From: Anthoceros angustus
Taxonomy: Eukaryota > Streptophyta > Anthocerotopsida > Anthocerotales > Anthocerotaceae
Reading direction: 5' to 3'
Length of the DNA stretch: 64,000 bases
Assembly (NCBI GenBank): GCA_010909165.1
Contig: VJWM01000007.1
Location: forward strand, 496,001 to 560,000
Below, piece after piece: positions 11,483 through 23,117 of the stretch. Under the pieces are notes generated by a model that worked only from the letters and a program-made list of their open reading frames with translations, had not been told where the DNA came from and ran no database searches. A program made the translations under genes and the position numbers. The stretch's first letter is position 1; every line of letters begins with the position of its first letter.

Positions 11483-12245
11483 AGGCAGCGACAATGCCAG
11501 CAGTTGTGATGGCTATGTCGTATGAACTGATCCAGCCGAGATGAGGGGTTCTCTGCGAGTCTGCTGCGCAGGCTGATCTTCTAACTCCTCTTCAGGGTGT
11601 TGCCTCCGGGAATTGTATAAGCCGAATGCTTCCCGTGGTCTCCCCTCCCGAGCGCCACCAGTTTGATCTCGGCTCAGGCCAAAATCGAAATTGAAAGGTG
11701 TACGCTGTATAGGCGGTGGCTGAAAGAAGGGCTGCTGCTCAGCGCCTTCGTCACTTGTCTGGTAGGGTGCCTCCTCCTCGTCAGGATGCACTATGCCACC
11801 AGCATCAAGATCAAAATCATCGTCAGATGGAGCCGCTCTCCTGACGGCATGACATGAGGCGAACAAGTTGTCGATGTCACCCGCGGCGGCGACAATGCAG
11901 TGATTGTGATAGCTATAAATGGCCCGTCGGCCGAGATGAGGGTTCTGCGAGTCTGCTGCGGTGATCTTCTAACTCCTCTTGAGGTGTTGCCTCAAAATTG
12001 TATAAGCCGAATGCTTCCCGTGGTCTCCCCTCCCGAGCGCCACCAGTTTGATCTCGGCTCAGGCCAAAATCGAAATTGAAAGGTGTCTGTTGTATAGGCG
12101 GTGGGCGAAAGAAAGTGCTCGGCGCCGTCACTTATGCAGTAGGGTGCCTCCTCCTCGTCAGGATGCACTATGCCACCAGCATCAAGATCAAAATCATCGT
12201 CAGATGGAGCCGCGGTGTCTCACGCGACATGACGCCAGGCGAACA
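11483..12245 (-). repeat. About 390-bp tandem duplication within gag
   Basis: Units of about 400 and 360 bp (from 11483 and from about 11886) share the glutamate-rich linker and the segment encoding TPFNFDFGLSRDQTGG. They differ mainly by 1-3 bp indels. Confidence 0.7.
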
Positions 12246-12718
12246 AGTTGTCGATGTCTGCCGTGGCGACAGTGGCTAGGAGGGAAGATACATGAGAACG
12301 CCTGGCGCAGAGGTGGCTCTCGCAGGTCAGATGCAACTGTTTAATGCCAAGCATAAGACTGTCCAGAACATCCTGCAACTCTCGGATGCGAGCACGCGAA
12401 GCAAGAACTTCACTCGCCTTCTCTTGCTTGGTCTGTCCACGCCTCCGATATGCACTTGGTGTAGATGGTCTTACCAGGGGGGCTCTGCAGGTTCTGGGAG
12501 CAGGGCTGACACTACGCCTGAAGGAAGTAGGTGAAACAGTGTGTCTGGATGTTGGGATAGGAGATTGATCGTCTTCCCGACAGATTGGACACACAAAGGT
12601 TCTCCTTGTCACGGGGATTTGTTCCCCTTCTATAAACACCTCCTTAAGTGGCGCCGTCTTTCGGCCTCTCTTCGGCATCTTGTGGGGCGGTGATTCTGCG
12701 CTGTGCTCACCGATCACA

Positions 12719-12731
12719 GCTCTCGATACCA
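12719..12731 (-). other. Primer-binding site, initiator tRNA-Met type
   Basis: The minus strand reads TGGTATCGAGAGC four bases after the 5' LTR, nearly the standard copia PBS TGGTATCAGAGC, complementary to the 3' end of initiator methionine tRNA. Confidence 0.85.
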
Positions 12732-12734
12732 TAA

Positions 12735-12929
12735 TGTGATTGCGGATCGCGAGGGGCACGAGAGGGTGAGAGAGCGGCGGTGCTAGCATGCACGCGAAGG
12801 AAGAATAAAAGCGGTTATAAATTTCACGGGAAATCCAAAGATATGTACAAAGCTTGTGTAGGTGGTTATAACTGTTCATAAAACCACAAACACTTAGTCA
12901 ACCTAACTTAAGGTGACTTAACTATTTCA
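12735..12929 (-). repeat. Copia 5' LTR
   Basis: 195 bp, partner of 741-937, with TG...CA ends on the minus strand. It carries the element promoter (TTTATAA). The flanking copy of taggctgta follows at 12931-12939. Confidence 0.85.
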
Positions 12930-12939
12930 TTAGGCTGTA

Positions 12940-14326
12940 CATCAAAGTCACAAAGGAAGGTAGCAACTGATGGTCGTTTGCCACTTGTAGCATAATCTCG
13001 AAACTTGGATCATCATGTCAAACACATCCTTTTCCACACTAATGGCCAAAGTGTGATGAGTAACTTACTAAAAGCAATTGTCTCAAAATAGTTCAGTTAT
13101 CTAAGCTAGGTGACTTACCCACTATATAGCTTCTTGTATGTATGTGATTGTTGATACTGCTTTGGGTCTGTCTCTCTCGTAAGAAGGTTTTGCTCTTCAC
13201 CAGTAACAAAGTTTCGTAAATAGATTCGCAAAAAGACAACAGGGTCCATGCCACTTTCTCTTGCTTTAGTTCAAGATGAGCATTCGTCTGAACGTGGAGT
13301 GCTGCTCGGGGTGTAACCTTGCCCTTGGGGGAAACTTGTTAAGTTTCATATGTGATAGATTGCTCTGAACTCATTCTCCAACTCATTCGGTATTTTCTAT
13401 AAAACACCCTCACTACAGCACTTTTTATGATAATTTCGTTTCAAACATTTTATAGTCTTGGCAAAGAGGAGAGCCTTTGTATCACTCTATTTTAAAGTGT
13501 TTGGTAACTTATGCAATCTTCAATTCAAGCTTAACTTTCGGTTCTTATGGCTGCTCTCTCAATAAATACCTAGTTTCAAATTGTATACATACCATATTTA
13601 CATACTGGAGAACCCAAACGTTTGGCTGTCGATGACTCGATATGCACGCCACACTTTACGGTCAAGGCACCTCCTCCCATAGACACGGGCTCACATGCAC
13701 CGTTTAGGGCCACGCGTACGTATCATTGCTCCCGCAATTCGATACGCAACACGCAACTCGACATCACAGGCTCACGTCACCCGTACGTGCTGTATTAAGG
13801 CATTTACGATACAGGCTCGCCAAACTCATGGTCCGTTCTCAGAGCAATGCTTGACCTGCTGCAGCGATTTTCTTTAGACAAACCAGAAACTTGCACAAGA
13901 GCTTTCCTCGATCGGAAAGCCAAGAGCAGCTCAGATTTCCAGTTAGCACATAGACCGACGGCTGAAGCAGATAACGTCAAAATTTTAGAAGCAAGAATCC
14001 TTGCACACCTGCCAAAATATCGGGCACACTGGCTCCCCATCAGCCAGATGAAAAAGCCACAACTACATAATGTGCCTATGCCTAGAGTCTCTTCACACTA
14101 TGAAACAAAAAGCCGTTGAAAATTCTTTTGCCATCATTCGTGGCCTATTATCTACTCAGTCTCAGAGCCAGACTTGAGGCTCAAAAGCAAAAACAAAAAA
14201 AACAGGCACCTCTTGGACAAGGCATAGCCAAAGGAGTTGGTCTCAAAGCTCTCCCTTCCTTGGGGGAGGGCCGTTGCATTCCAGTTCCCTACTAGGTGTA
14301 CTTCGCCAAAATTGACCTTCCAGATG
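12940..14326. other. Intergenic, no gene seen
   Basis: No frame here has homology or a coherent exon structure. It includes the right flank of the copia insertion and the 3' side of the DUF506 gene. Open frames around 13695-14119 are short and unrecognised. Confidence 0.5.
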
Positions 14327-16220
14327 CTATTGCCGGGCACGGGTCATGCCAGCTTCTTTCAAAACTGTTGCAAGGCCTGTCCTCTCCATCCTGCGAGAAG
14401 TCCTGGGCAACACGGTTGGGGGCTGCCAATCTGTAACCATGACCGTGATACAGTCCTCATCCCGAGTTCTCGATCGGTTGACTCCTTGTGGGACGGCCTG
14501 CTCAAATCTCCTGCCATATCCTCCTCTGGGGGGGCGGCCCACTGCTCCATCGGGTGCTTGAGATAGTTGAAACATAGCATCAGATTTGCGGTAAGGAAAC
14601 TCCATCTCATCAGTGAACTTGGAGTCTTTCATCCCAATGCAGCCCAGGTCTCTGCCAAGGTCATCGTCACTAGTCTTCCGAGAGAGGGATGCTTCGTTAG
14701 TGGTCCTCTTGTAAGGAGAGAACCATTTGGCTCGCATGTACTCTGGTTTCCTCCAAGGAGGAAGATGCATGCCCCTCTTTTTTAATGACCGCTTAGCAGC
14801 ATCAGACATGATGCTTACCAGCTGCTGGAGACGGTCGGCTTTTCCCACAAACACGCTGGGCAGTTGGTGCATAACAGCATTGTACTGGCTCGTAGGGCGT
14901 GCGATTTGAAATTGCCCTCGAAAGTCCAGATCCACAATGATCCTGTCGCCTTTTCCATGGTGGCCGTCTAGCAGGATGTCAATATACTCATAGTCACCTG
15001 CAAAAGGGTACCAGGCCTCAGACCTTGAGCTCCTAGCCAGCTCCCGCTAACATGGTGTCAAGGGGGGCAAAAAGAGAAGCCCTATGGCACGTGCACTTGC
15101 TTTCAAAAAGCTGTCACCCAGCTCAGCTAAGATGAGGATGGGGACGGGAAATGGGAATGCGAGTGGCAGAACTAACCTCCAGGAAAGCCTCCCGCATGAT
15201 CCCACCGAGACTTGCAAATGGCAGCGTTGAAACCACTGGCGCGCAGCTTCCGCATGACAAGCCGGCGGAGACATCCATTGGTGCTGTTCTCGTGAGTGCC
15301 ATCGCAGAGCGGGTCCGCTTCCTCTTTGACCTCAGACATGACGGCAGTGACCAAGGCAAATAGCGTCCGTTCGGAAGAAGAGGCGCAGGAATTGAGGCCC
15401 TGCATCAGCCGCGAAACCTCATCAGGCACACTAGTAACCCAGGGTGGATCGTAAAACTCCCCTCCCGGCTGGGGCTGGGAGGGGAGCGAGAGAGTCCAAA
15501 ATGCAAGTGCCATTCAGCGTGCAGCCGGTTCACAGTCTCTGCTACACTGGTGAAAACAACACCCCAAACCAGCAAGAAGCTCACCATCCTGCTGCGACAC
15601 GAGGCACACACACACACACACAGAGGCAGCAAGTGCGCAGTCACAGTTTGGGAAGATTGGGAAAGTGGAGGTGCCGGGCAAACAATACATACCTGTACTA
15701 TCTCAGCTAGTTCCCCTCCAAGTGCAGAATTAGAATCATCGGCATCAGCAGCGACTCCAAAACGGTTGCAGACGCCGTTGACGCAGTTGCAGCGAAATGT
15801 GGCACAAGTGGCATCCTCCTCCTCCTCCATGAACTCGTGCACCATGGCCGCTAGACAAACGGAACTGGGGTCGTGCTCGCTGCCGCTGCTGCAGTAGTCG
15901 ATGGGCGTGAGATCCACATCCTCCAATTCCAGGCTCCCGCACAGGCGTGCCCTGACCCCATCCGGCAGGGGATCCGCCACCTGCTTGGGCCTCACCTGCG
16001 GACCGAAGGCATGCAGTTGCGAGGAGCGGAAATCCGTGAGCACGTGCACCGGCAGAGTGCGCGCATTGGCATTGGCAGTGCGCCGGGCCGGGCGGGGCGC
16101 GGGGTGTGCAAACCTGTCATCCCAAGCCTTGTCAGGCTTGGTGGGAGTGACAGTGGTGGAGGCGTTCCTGCCCGTTTTGGAGGCAGAGGTGAGCGGACGC
16201 AGCGTAACCAGTCCCGGCAT
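14327..16220 (-). CDS. DUF506 / PDDEXK_6 family protein
   Basis: Three exons: 16220-15693, 15399-15177 and 14997-14327, phases 0 and 1, predicting 473 residues. Exon 1 carries the family's N-terminal motif VHEFMEEEE followed by a cysteine-rich CNCVNGVCN. Exons 2-3 carry the conserved core: LRRLVMRKLRASGFNAAICK, then GDYEYID, IVDLDFRGQFQIARP, LPSVFVGKADRLQQLV and LKKRGMHLPPWRKPEYMRAKW. Plant DUF506 proteins have a PD-(D/E)XK nuclease-like fold; Arabidopsis members such as RXR1 affect root-hair growth, and the biochemical role is unknown. The start is placed at MPGLVTLRPL because upstream sequence is CT-rich and leader-like. The exon 2 acceptor could also be at 15468 or 15474, adding about 23-25 residues. 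No breaks are seen. Confidence 0.85.
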
Positions 16221-17500
16221 TGCAGTCCCCCGCCCAGGCAGCGAGGAGTCGAGTGACAGTTTGAATCCCTGGGAAGATGAGCACGGGCTTGTGGAAGTCC
16301 GGATCGGAGTAGAGCGAGCCCACAGGAGCAGCAGCAGCAGCAGCAACAAACAATGAAGGATGAGATTCCAGCTTGACTGACGGCGCAGTGCGAAGCGCAG
16401 CAGCAGGTCCTGATCTCGCTCTCGCTCCCGCTCCCGCTCCCGTTCCCCTGCCGCGCGCTGGTGACGCCACCACAGCTCCAACTAGCTGCCACGCCACATG
16501 CGTCAAGAAAGCAGCACCCCCTCGTGGCCCGATGCCGCCTCAATTATTCCAGATCCAATTCCCCAGGCCAGCACGAATGCACGCCCGTGAGGAGAGCAAG
16601 GAGCGCAAGGGGCGCCAGTAACGCTCGCCAAGGAGCGAAGAAGGTAAGAAGAAGTGTGGAAGCGAAGAAGGTCAGGCGTCCGTCCCCTGCCCGAGTGATG
16701 GCAAAGGCCGAAGAGCAGAGCAGCGGAGGGAAGAGTGCAGGAGTCGGGGGCAGATCTGGCGGAAGTAGCAAGGGAAGCGGAAGCGTGGAGGAGAGGAGCG
16801 GGGAGCTGGAGCGGGAGCCGGAGGCGGAGTGAAGAAAGGGAAGCTTGCACGCAAGGGAGGTGGTGAGCTGGCGCGGGGAGGGGAGGGGAGGGGAGCCCTG
16901 GGATGGAGGAAGGAAACCCTGGCGTGAGGAGGCACAGGTGATCAGTTTGAGACGTGTGGTGAGGTCCGGTCTGGGGTTGCGACGCGGAGGCAGGGAAGGA
17001 GGAGGAGGAAGGAGGAAGGACGAAGGCGCGGGGAAAGAGGGAGGCCTGGGCCTGGGGCGGGGGCTGGGGGCCTGGGGCTCAGGAAGGCTGTAGTGCCTGC
17101 TGGCCCGCCCGCCTACCTCATATACGTCCCTTGACCAACACGATAGGTTGGGCGTTGGGCGGGGCAGCAGTGAAAAGGAAGACTAGTAGACGGCACGCGA
17201 CTGCTGCGGGGAGATGGATGTGGCCCGCCTGCTGCCTGCTGCCTGCTTCCGGCATATGCCATTGCCGTGTGAAAGCGCGCTTCTTACCTTTCACCTTCCT
17301 TTACCTTTACCTTCAGCTGTACCGCGCCACCTGCCGGGCCCGGCCGCGGGCCGGGGTGAAATGATCGGGTGGCTGTGCCGGGGTAATAATAGGGTGGCGA
17401 TGATTGATGCGGGCAGCGTGTCATAATAGGCAACAGGCATAGGCAGGCGCCGGGTACATACATGAATCTGGACTGAAATCCGCTTGGCGATGTGGATGAA
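16221..17500. other. DUF506 upstream/leader region
   Basis: GC-rich, with a (GCTCCC)n pyrimidine run at about 16411-16446 on the plus strand. Many long open frames exist on both strands only because stops are rare in GC-rich low-complexity DNA. I see no second gene. It probably contains the 5' UTR and core promoter of the minus-strand DUF506 gene. Confidence 0.45.
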
Positions 17501-17509
17501 GAGTCGCAG

Positions 17510-18560
17510 TCGGGCAGTGCAGTGCAGTGCAGTGCAGTGTAGTGCAGTGCAGTGCGGTGAGAGCGAGTGGGTGGAGTGTGGCAGTGGCAGTGGCAGTGGC
17601 AGGGGCAGTGGCTGTGGCTGTGGCAGAGGAAGAGGGAGAGACGGCCACGGCCTTCACGGGTTGCGTGCAACGCAAGTCCACTGCCCAAAATGGGCAACGG
17701 CAACAAAGGGCAGGGGCAACGCAGCGCAGCGCGTGATGATGACTCACGGCCGCGCGGGCCCCATGCCGTGACGTGGCGGGTGGAGCCACGTGACCAGCCC
17801 AACCCCAGGCTTCGCGGAGACGCTGGATAAAGATTTGGGATAACGTCATCGCTTCCCACTTGGGAGTTTGCCACACCTGGACCTGGAGCCGCTGCCGCTG
17901 CCTCGGCCTCTGCCTCTGCCTCTGCGTCCGCCTCGGCCTCGGCCTCTGCCCTCTGCCCTCTGCCCTCTGCCCTCTGCCCTCTGGCCTCTGCCTGCCGCGC
18001 TGCCGCCGCGACGCCGACGGACGCTTTTTATTTAAATCTCCGTCAGGAGCACCACTGCATTTTGTGCACAAAGTTGGCAGTGAAGTGGAAGGTTTGGGCC
18101 GTCATGCAGGGAAATGCGGACGCGGGTCAGGGTCAGAGTCAGGGTCAGGCCGGCAGGCCGGCAGGCCGGGTGACGGGTCCCGGCCGCTAGGGGTCAGCGA
18201 AGCCGTCGCTCCCGCTCCCTCTGCCTCTGCTTCTTCTCGCGTGACGCAAAGAGGGCAGTGAGCGACGGTGTGGAGGCGCTGGCCACTGCAGTGCAGCACC
18301 TGTTGGCAGGTAAGCCGGCGAAGCAGCAGCAGGCAGGGCGAAGCAGGGAGGCAGGCGAGCGGGCAGGCAGACAGGCAGGCAGGCAGGCAATCTTGTTGTC
18401 TGCGCTGCCTCGCGTCGCATCGTTCGGGTTCGGGCGTTCGGGCGTTCAGGCGTTCGGGCTCGGGTCCGGGGTCAGGATCGGTTGGGTTCGGTTCGGTTCG
18501 GTTGAACCGTCTCCTGTCTGCCTGCCTGCCTGCCTGCCTGCCCGCCTGCCCGCCTGCCGT
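17510..18560. repeat. Cluster of microsatellites
   Basis: Successive runs: (CAGTG)n at 17514-17558, (GGCAGT)n to about 17630, (CTCTGCC)n at about 17890-17990, GGTCAGAGTCAG and CCGGCAGG runs at about 18125-18175, (GGCA)n at 18345-18390, (GTTCGG)n at about 18420-18510, then (TGCC)n to 18560. All are perfect or nearly so. Confidence 0.85.
17762..17795. promoter_or_regulatory. Pair of ACGT-core (G-box-like) sites
   Basis: TGACGTGG (about 17768) and CCACGTGA (about 17785) lie about 15 bp apart inside the microsatellite cluster. CACGTG is the classic plant bZIP/bHLH site. They are 1.5 kb from the DUF506 start, so their target is uncertain. Confidence 0.4.
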
Positions 18561-18599
18561 TGCGTTGCCTTGCGTTGCTTTGCGTTGCTCTTGGCAGCC

Positions 18600-19560
18600 T
18601 CTTCTTCCCGGATCCCGGATCCCGGGTCGTCTTACCCTCTTATTACCCCGCTAACTTACTGCTATTTACCCGCTTCCCGAAGCTTTCCACTATTCCTACG
18701 GATATGCTTTTTTACGCGCCTTGCGCCTTCGCCCTTGCCCCTTGCCCCTTGTCCCTTGCCCCTTGCCTTGTCGTTACCCATTGAATGCTTGCCAAAGCCT
18801 CGGACCCTGCCACGCCCAATCTCCAACCCATTATCCCACAAACACACACGCCTACCTGCACTACCTCGTAACCACCACCCAGACTCTCATTTTTAGTGTG
18901 GTGGCGGCCCGGCCCATATTCCCCCATCCGTCACCACAATTGCAAAACCACATCTGTGCTGACCTCGGCATACATAAGCTCCATGACTATACGTCCTCTC
19001 TTTTTGGCATCTCATGTAATCCAATTTTGTGTGGTGATAAGTAATTTAGTAATATGAGTGCCTCTACCTCACGCCTCACGTTGCATCACCTATTACAACG
19101 TTGCATCACCTCTACAAAGCTACCCTTTTGCGTTGATATGCTTACATGTAATTTTAAAGTAAGTACTAACTCTGGAGCCTCAATGTCCAAAGTACAGCAA
19201 ACAAGTACACACACTTATATGTACGGTTAAAAGACTCAGAAGATGAGATGAAGAGGGTACCCTACGCATCTAAGTGGTAGTCTAGGATGACCAAGACGTA
19301 GAGAAATGTATGTCATAATCAAACAAGATCTTGGGACTTTATAAAGAAGAAGATATGGGAAGACCCATCTACCCAAAGTCAATGGGGAACAACCCATAAG
19401 AGGGCCAGAAGCTAAGAGGGCTAGCCTCTACGAATGTCGAACATGTAACTACCTATCGCTCCAAGTCGTAGTCTGAGGTAAGAAAAGGTCTACCTCCGAC
19501 AAGTGCCGATGACGCCGTGTCTCCTGCGCTCGTTGCCGTCCTGTAAACAGCATTGGCTAA
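18600..19560. other. Intergenic, low complexity
   Basis: A (CCCTTG)n run at about 18725-18770 and AT-richer sequence after 19000. Nothing coding is supported. Confidence 0.4.
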
Positions 19561-19566
19561 CACCCT

Positions 19567-20000
19567 CTACAGGGCGATGGATACCTGCTTTCGAAAGAAA
19601 GCCACCACAGAGAAAAGCGGGAGACTTACCCCACTCCTGCGACCATGGTAGGCTTTAGCACAATCCTTTATGAGTCTTGAGAAATCCTTGCCTATGGCCC
19701 CATGAGTCTCCATGGCAAGGGGGATGAAGGTATGGCCTTCCTGCATAGGTGTGTAATTGTGTACTTTGCCTGTCACGCATCCTGCCGCCGCCCAACCCGG
19801 AGGGTTGATGATGACATGCTCACAAATGGTGTCCTAGGTAGGGTCTCTTACAACCACATCTGCAACAAAGATTTGATCCTGCCTAGTTAGAAATAGATCC
19901 GGCTTGAGTGACACGCCATTACGCAAGGTATATGGGCGCTCCTTGAACGGGAAAAAAACCACCCTCCTTGGCCAACGAGAACATGACATTGCAAACGACA
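19567..20000 (-). pseudogene. C-terminal end of LINE RT protein
   Basis: The minus strand encodes a KPDLFLTR, then VADVVVRDPT, then HTFIPLAMETHGAIGKD and SGVSLPLFSVVAFFRKQVS series. This resembles the C-terminal tail after the RT domain of LINE proteins. A more distant plus-strand relative is at 62690-63180. Confidence 0.5.
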
Positions 20001-21446
20001 TCATATGTTGCTAGCATTACGCTCCCCACAGGTGGGACTGCGAACCAGGTGGGACCTAGAGTCGTTGAGTGGGGCCCTACAACTGCATGTTGAGAGGGAA
20101 CAGGCCAGAGGTTAGACCAGGCCTAGGCAGAACCTCATTGCGGTAGAGAAAGAAGCGCGAGTGATTCGGAAAGCCTGGATGTAAGGACAAGCCAGAAGCC
20201 AAGAGCTTATCTCTTTTCCGAGCAAGAGTGCAGACGAGCTCGAGCAGGCTGGGAAATTGAAGAACTAGGAGAAGAGCCCTCTACGCTTGTGTGAACTGCT
20301 TCTTCTGAAGAGAGGCTTGGAGGCCATGAAACTTGTCCATAAAGAACAAGGAGGAACAAGGCATGGCCGCGTCTAGCCTCCGAGGATAAAAGGCCCTAGC
20401 CAACATAGGAAAGCCTGCAAGGGGAAGGCCCGCTTCTCCATGCCCGAGATGAAAGCCTCCAAGATGGCGGAATCCCGAATTAAGAACTGCGTGGCCAGGA
20501 TGGAGGCAGAGAGGGCCGAGCTCCCTAGGAAGGCCGCTAGTGCCGAGGGCTCCATGGCTAGCAAACCTGTGCCTCCAAAGTCGACAGGTAGCTAGGAACG
20601 CTTGCCGCTGCACCAAACTCCCTGCTGTGCACTCGAAGGTGCCTGGCCCAATGATGGCTCCAAGCACCTACATCACCTCTTTATCAAAGTTCCTTAGGCT
20701 CGATAAGAAAGCGGGGGAGGGAGCCACATGTGTAGTTCTGATGAGGTATCTTAGCCGACGCAGGAACCAGGAAGAGAGGATACCAAAGGCCACTTGTGGG
20801 TCCCCTAATTAAGAGAGATAGCCGATATGAGCCAAGTCCTCCACTAGAGCCGCATCCACGAATACTTGAATAAAGTCATAATACGTGAAGTCCTTATGAA
20901 GAAGCAATCTTAACCCTCAAGCTTAGGCGTGAAAGCTCCGAGGAGAGGAGCTCAAAAGCTTCCATAACCTTGTCTCCCGACCCTATGATATGGGTATCAT
21001 CAACCACTAACGAAAAGAGACACTCCGCGACCGGGGAGGCAGTAGTGGACAGAGCCCTGAAATGCGCCATAGTGAAGAGGGCACTTCCAAGGGATTCCCC
21101 TACCTCGAGCTCGTTGCTGAGTCGAGAATGGAGACCCCCTCCAAAGATGGCCCATGCTGATAGTAGAGGTTAGATGGGATACCATAGAAAGAGCGGACAA
21201 ATGGAATAACACTTGCCAGCTGCCCGCAAGCCTCCTTGAGCTCAATAAAGATAACCGTTGTGGAGACATTCTTGAAAGCATTCTCTACGTCCTCCTACAA
21301 GCCGACCCAATATGGATGTGACTCCAAAACCGCCTCCACACCGAAGGCCGCCGACTCACAGCCCCTTGGAGTGGCAATCCCAAATTGGTTGGGGCAAAGA
21401 TACGCCTGAAACTACTCCCGAAGTTGAATGACAATGATGTGGCTTA

Positions 21447-23117
21447 TGAGGCCCAGGATCGCCTCGCCGAGGGCGATAGGGCATACCCTAGGCGTGGGCC
21501 TCTCCATAGCGATAACCTCACGGCACCCAACACAGCAGATCAATGGGGGTCTTTCCGCTCACCACGGCCGGCAAAATAAAAAGCTCCAAAGAATCCAATC
21601 GCTAGAAGGATCCTTGGGAGCAAAATGATCTCGAAGGTGGTTGTAAATTGTCTTCAACAGACCACCCGAAGAGAGCCCGCGGGGCCATTGTAAGGGCCCT
21701 GCCAAAGACCGCCCTGTCGAGACAAAAAAGCTCTTCAGCGATGAGATTTAGGATATCCTGTGGGATGAGGTCACTAGGGGCCGGATGAAGGGCGCGGAGA
21801 GCGACAATGGTCTCCTCGGAGGCTAGCGCCATCGGTTTCGGGCGAAGGGCTTGGGCAGCGCTAGCGTACTCCCTAGCCCGGCCCAACAGGAGGCACCTCT
21901 TGAGACTTGCCTTGGCGGGGTCCTGACGAACCTGGTCCACCTTGGCCGACTCCACCCTGGATCTCACTGCGTGCCCGCCCTCCTCTTGTAGAACACTGGG
22001 AGGCAGGCGAGGAGCGAAGCCACCTCTTTGTGGCATGAAGGAACACCCTTGGGCGAGACACCGAGGGAGAAAAAGAACAAAGTCCAGTCGCCTTGTCTTG
22101 AGGGGTTCAACACGAGGCGCTCAAGGGAAGCCAATAGGCAAAGCAAACATCATCATGAAGGCCTCGGGAGACACGAAAAGGCCGAGTCCCAAGAAATGTG
22201 CCTTCGTGCAGGGGCATGTGGTGATCCGTGCATCCCAGCTATTGCCACGACTTAGGAGGCGCTGGGGAGCAACCAAACCACGAGTCAAGGGGCAGCGGCA
22301 TAGGAAGAAGCAAGCCTCACTAAGCCTCCCACATCGTGCGATCAAGTCCTTGTGCTTGTGCCCAATGTGACATTTGACCCTTCACTCCATATTGGCGGTT
22401 GGTGAGGCCGGATAGGTAGTATCCTTGGCCAAATCACGGGAGGGTGGGCTGCACCATTGGGAGGCGTGAAAGAAATAATAAACATAAGCTAGAACCAAAA
22501 TACGAGCAGGTAGCAAAATAGAAAGCAAGGAATAACCGGACAATTACCCAGTGTCGGGGTTGAGGAGGCAGGGCTGGGCACCAAAATGTCCTCGGCTTTT
22601 CTTGAACATACAGTGTGCACTCCATCGACAAGCCCCAATAGGGCTGACCAAAGCCCTGTCTAGAGGCCGCAACCCACCGGGACTCTCGACAACCTTGGAC
22701 AAGCGCCCCGCGTCGCTACTCCATGCGAAACACTAAAAACTTGGGGCTAGCCAAAACATAATGGCCCGTCAATCCACCACCACGGCCTGTGCGCGGGCCT
22801 TCAACACACCGACCCTACGAGGTAGAAGGCTGCCACCCTCGGTGCCCAAAGCTCGACCAAAGGCGGCGCCCGACAAGGCTAGAGGCCGCGGTGGAAACCC
22901 TAAACTTGGACCCGCCCGGGAGAAGGCTGGGGCAGCATGCCAAAGCGGGGCCCCCGCTCCAAATCGGGCCCCTCACTAATCGAACCCGCCACCACCAAGC
23001 CGACCCGCCTTCCCGAATCGGAATCCTCTCACGCGAACGCGCCGCCACGCCAAATCGGGCCTTGCCACCGTGAGGCACCGAGCCATGCCGCCTTGAAGCC
23101 TAGCCCATGGTGAGCCC
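21447..23117. repeat. 1.7 kb tandem duplication, copy 1
   Basis: Begins at tgaggcccaggatcgcctcg and is followed directly by copy 2. The copies are nearly identical apart from many 1-4 bp indels and substitutions, clustered where one copy shows CAG, CTG or CCG. Confidence 0.85.

Larger units (their letters stand above)
9250..12678 (-). pseudogene. gag: Copia gag, tandemly amplified
   Basis: The likely start is MPKRGRKTAPLKEV at 12678, 40 bp after the PBS. An N-terminal basic part with CPIC is followed by an acidic region and then the UBN2-type gag core with WHAFAQIYKDKSNASQVF and SVESYINRFRTARATL, ending in the arginine-rich RGRASFRGRCRG at 9250. The core occurs three times (about 9250-9828, 10187-10471 and 10924-11218) and the upstream linker four times, because of two sets of tandem duplications. 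Frames break between copies, so no single gag can be read. The conserved core and its place after the PBS make the assignment firm. Confidence 0.8.
740..12930 (-). mobile_element. Ty1/copia LTR retrotransposon, rearranged, about 12.2 kb
   Basis: Read on the minus strand the order is 5' LTR (12929-12735), PBS, gag (12678-9250), an inverted block (about 9255-3440) holding zinc knuckle, protease and integrase plus a nested insertion, reverse transcriptase and RNase H (3430-1944), an antisense ORF, polypurine tract and 3' LTR (937-741). Flanking direct repeats confirm the borders. Integrase before reverse transcriptase is the copia order. Undoing the inversion would put the zinc knuckle directly after the arginine/glycine-rich end of gag. 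The LTRs differ by three transitions and one 2-bp indel, so the insertion is fairly young although its pol frames are broken. Confidence 0.85.

Noticed and set aside
15992-18071. Many long overlapping frames on both strands upstream of DUF506
   Set aside because: They arise from stop-poor GC-rich microsatellites; translations are low complexity and differ in every frame.
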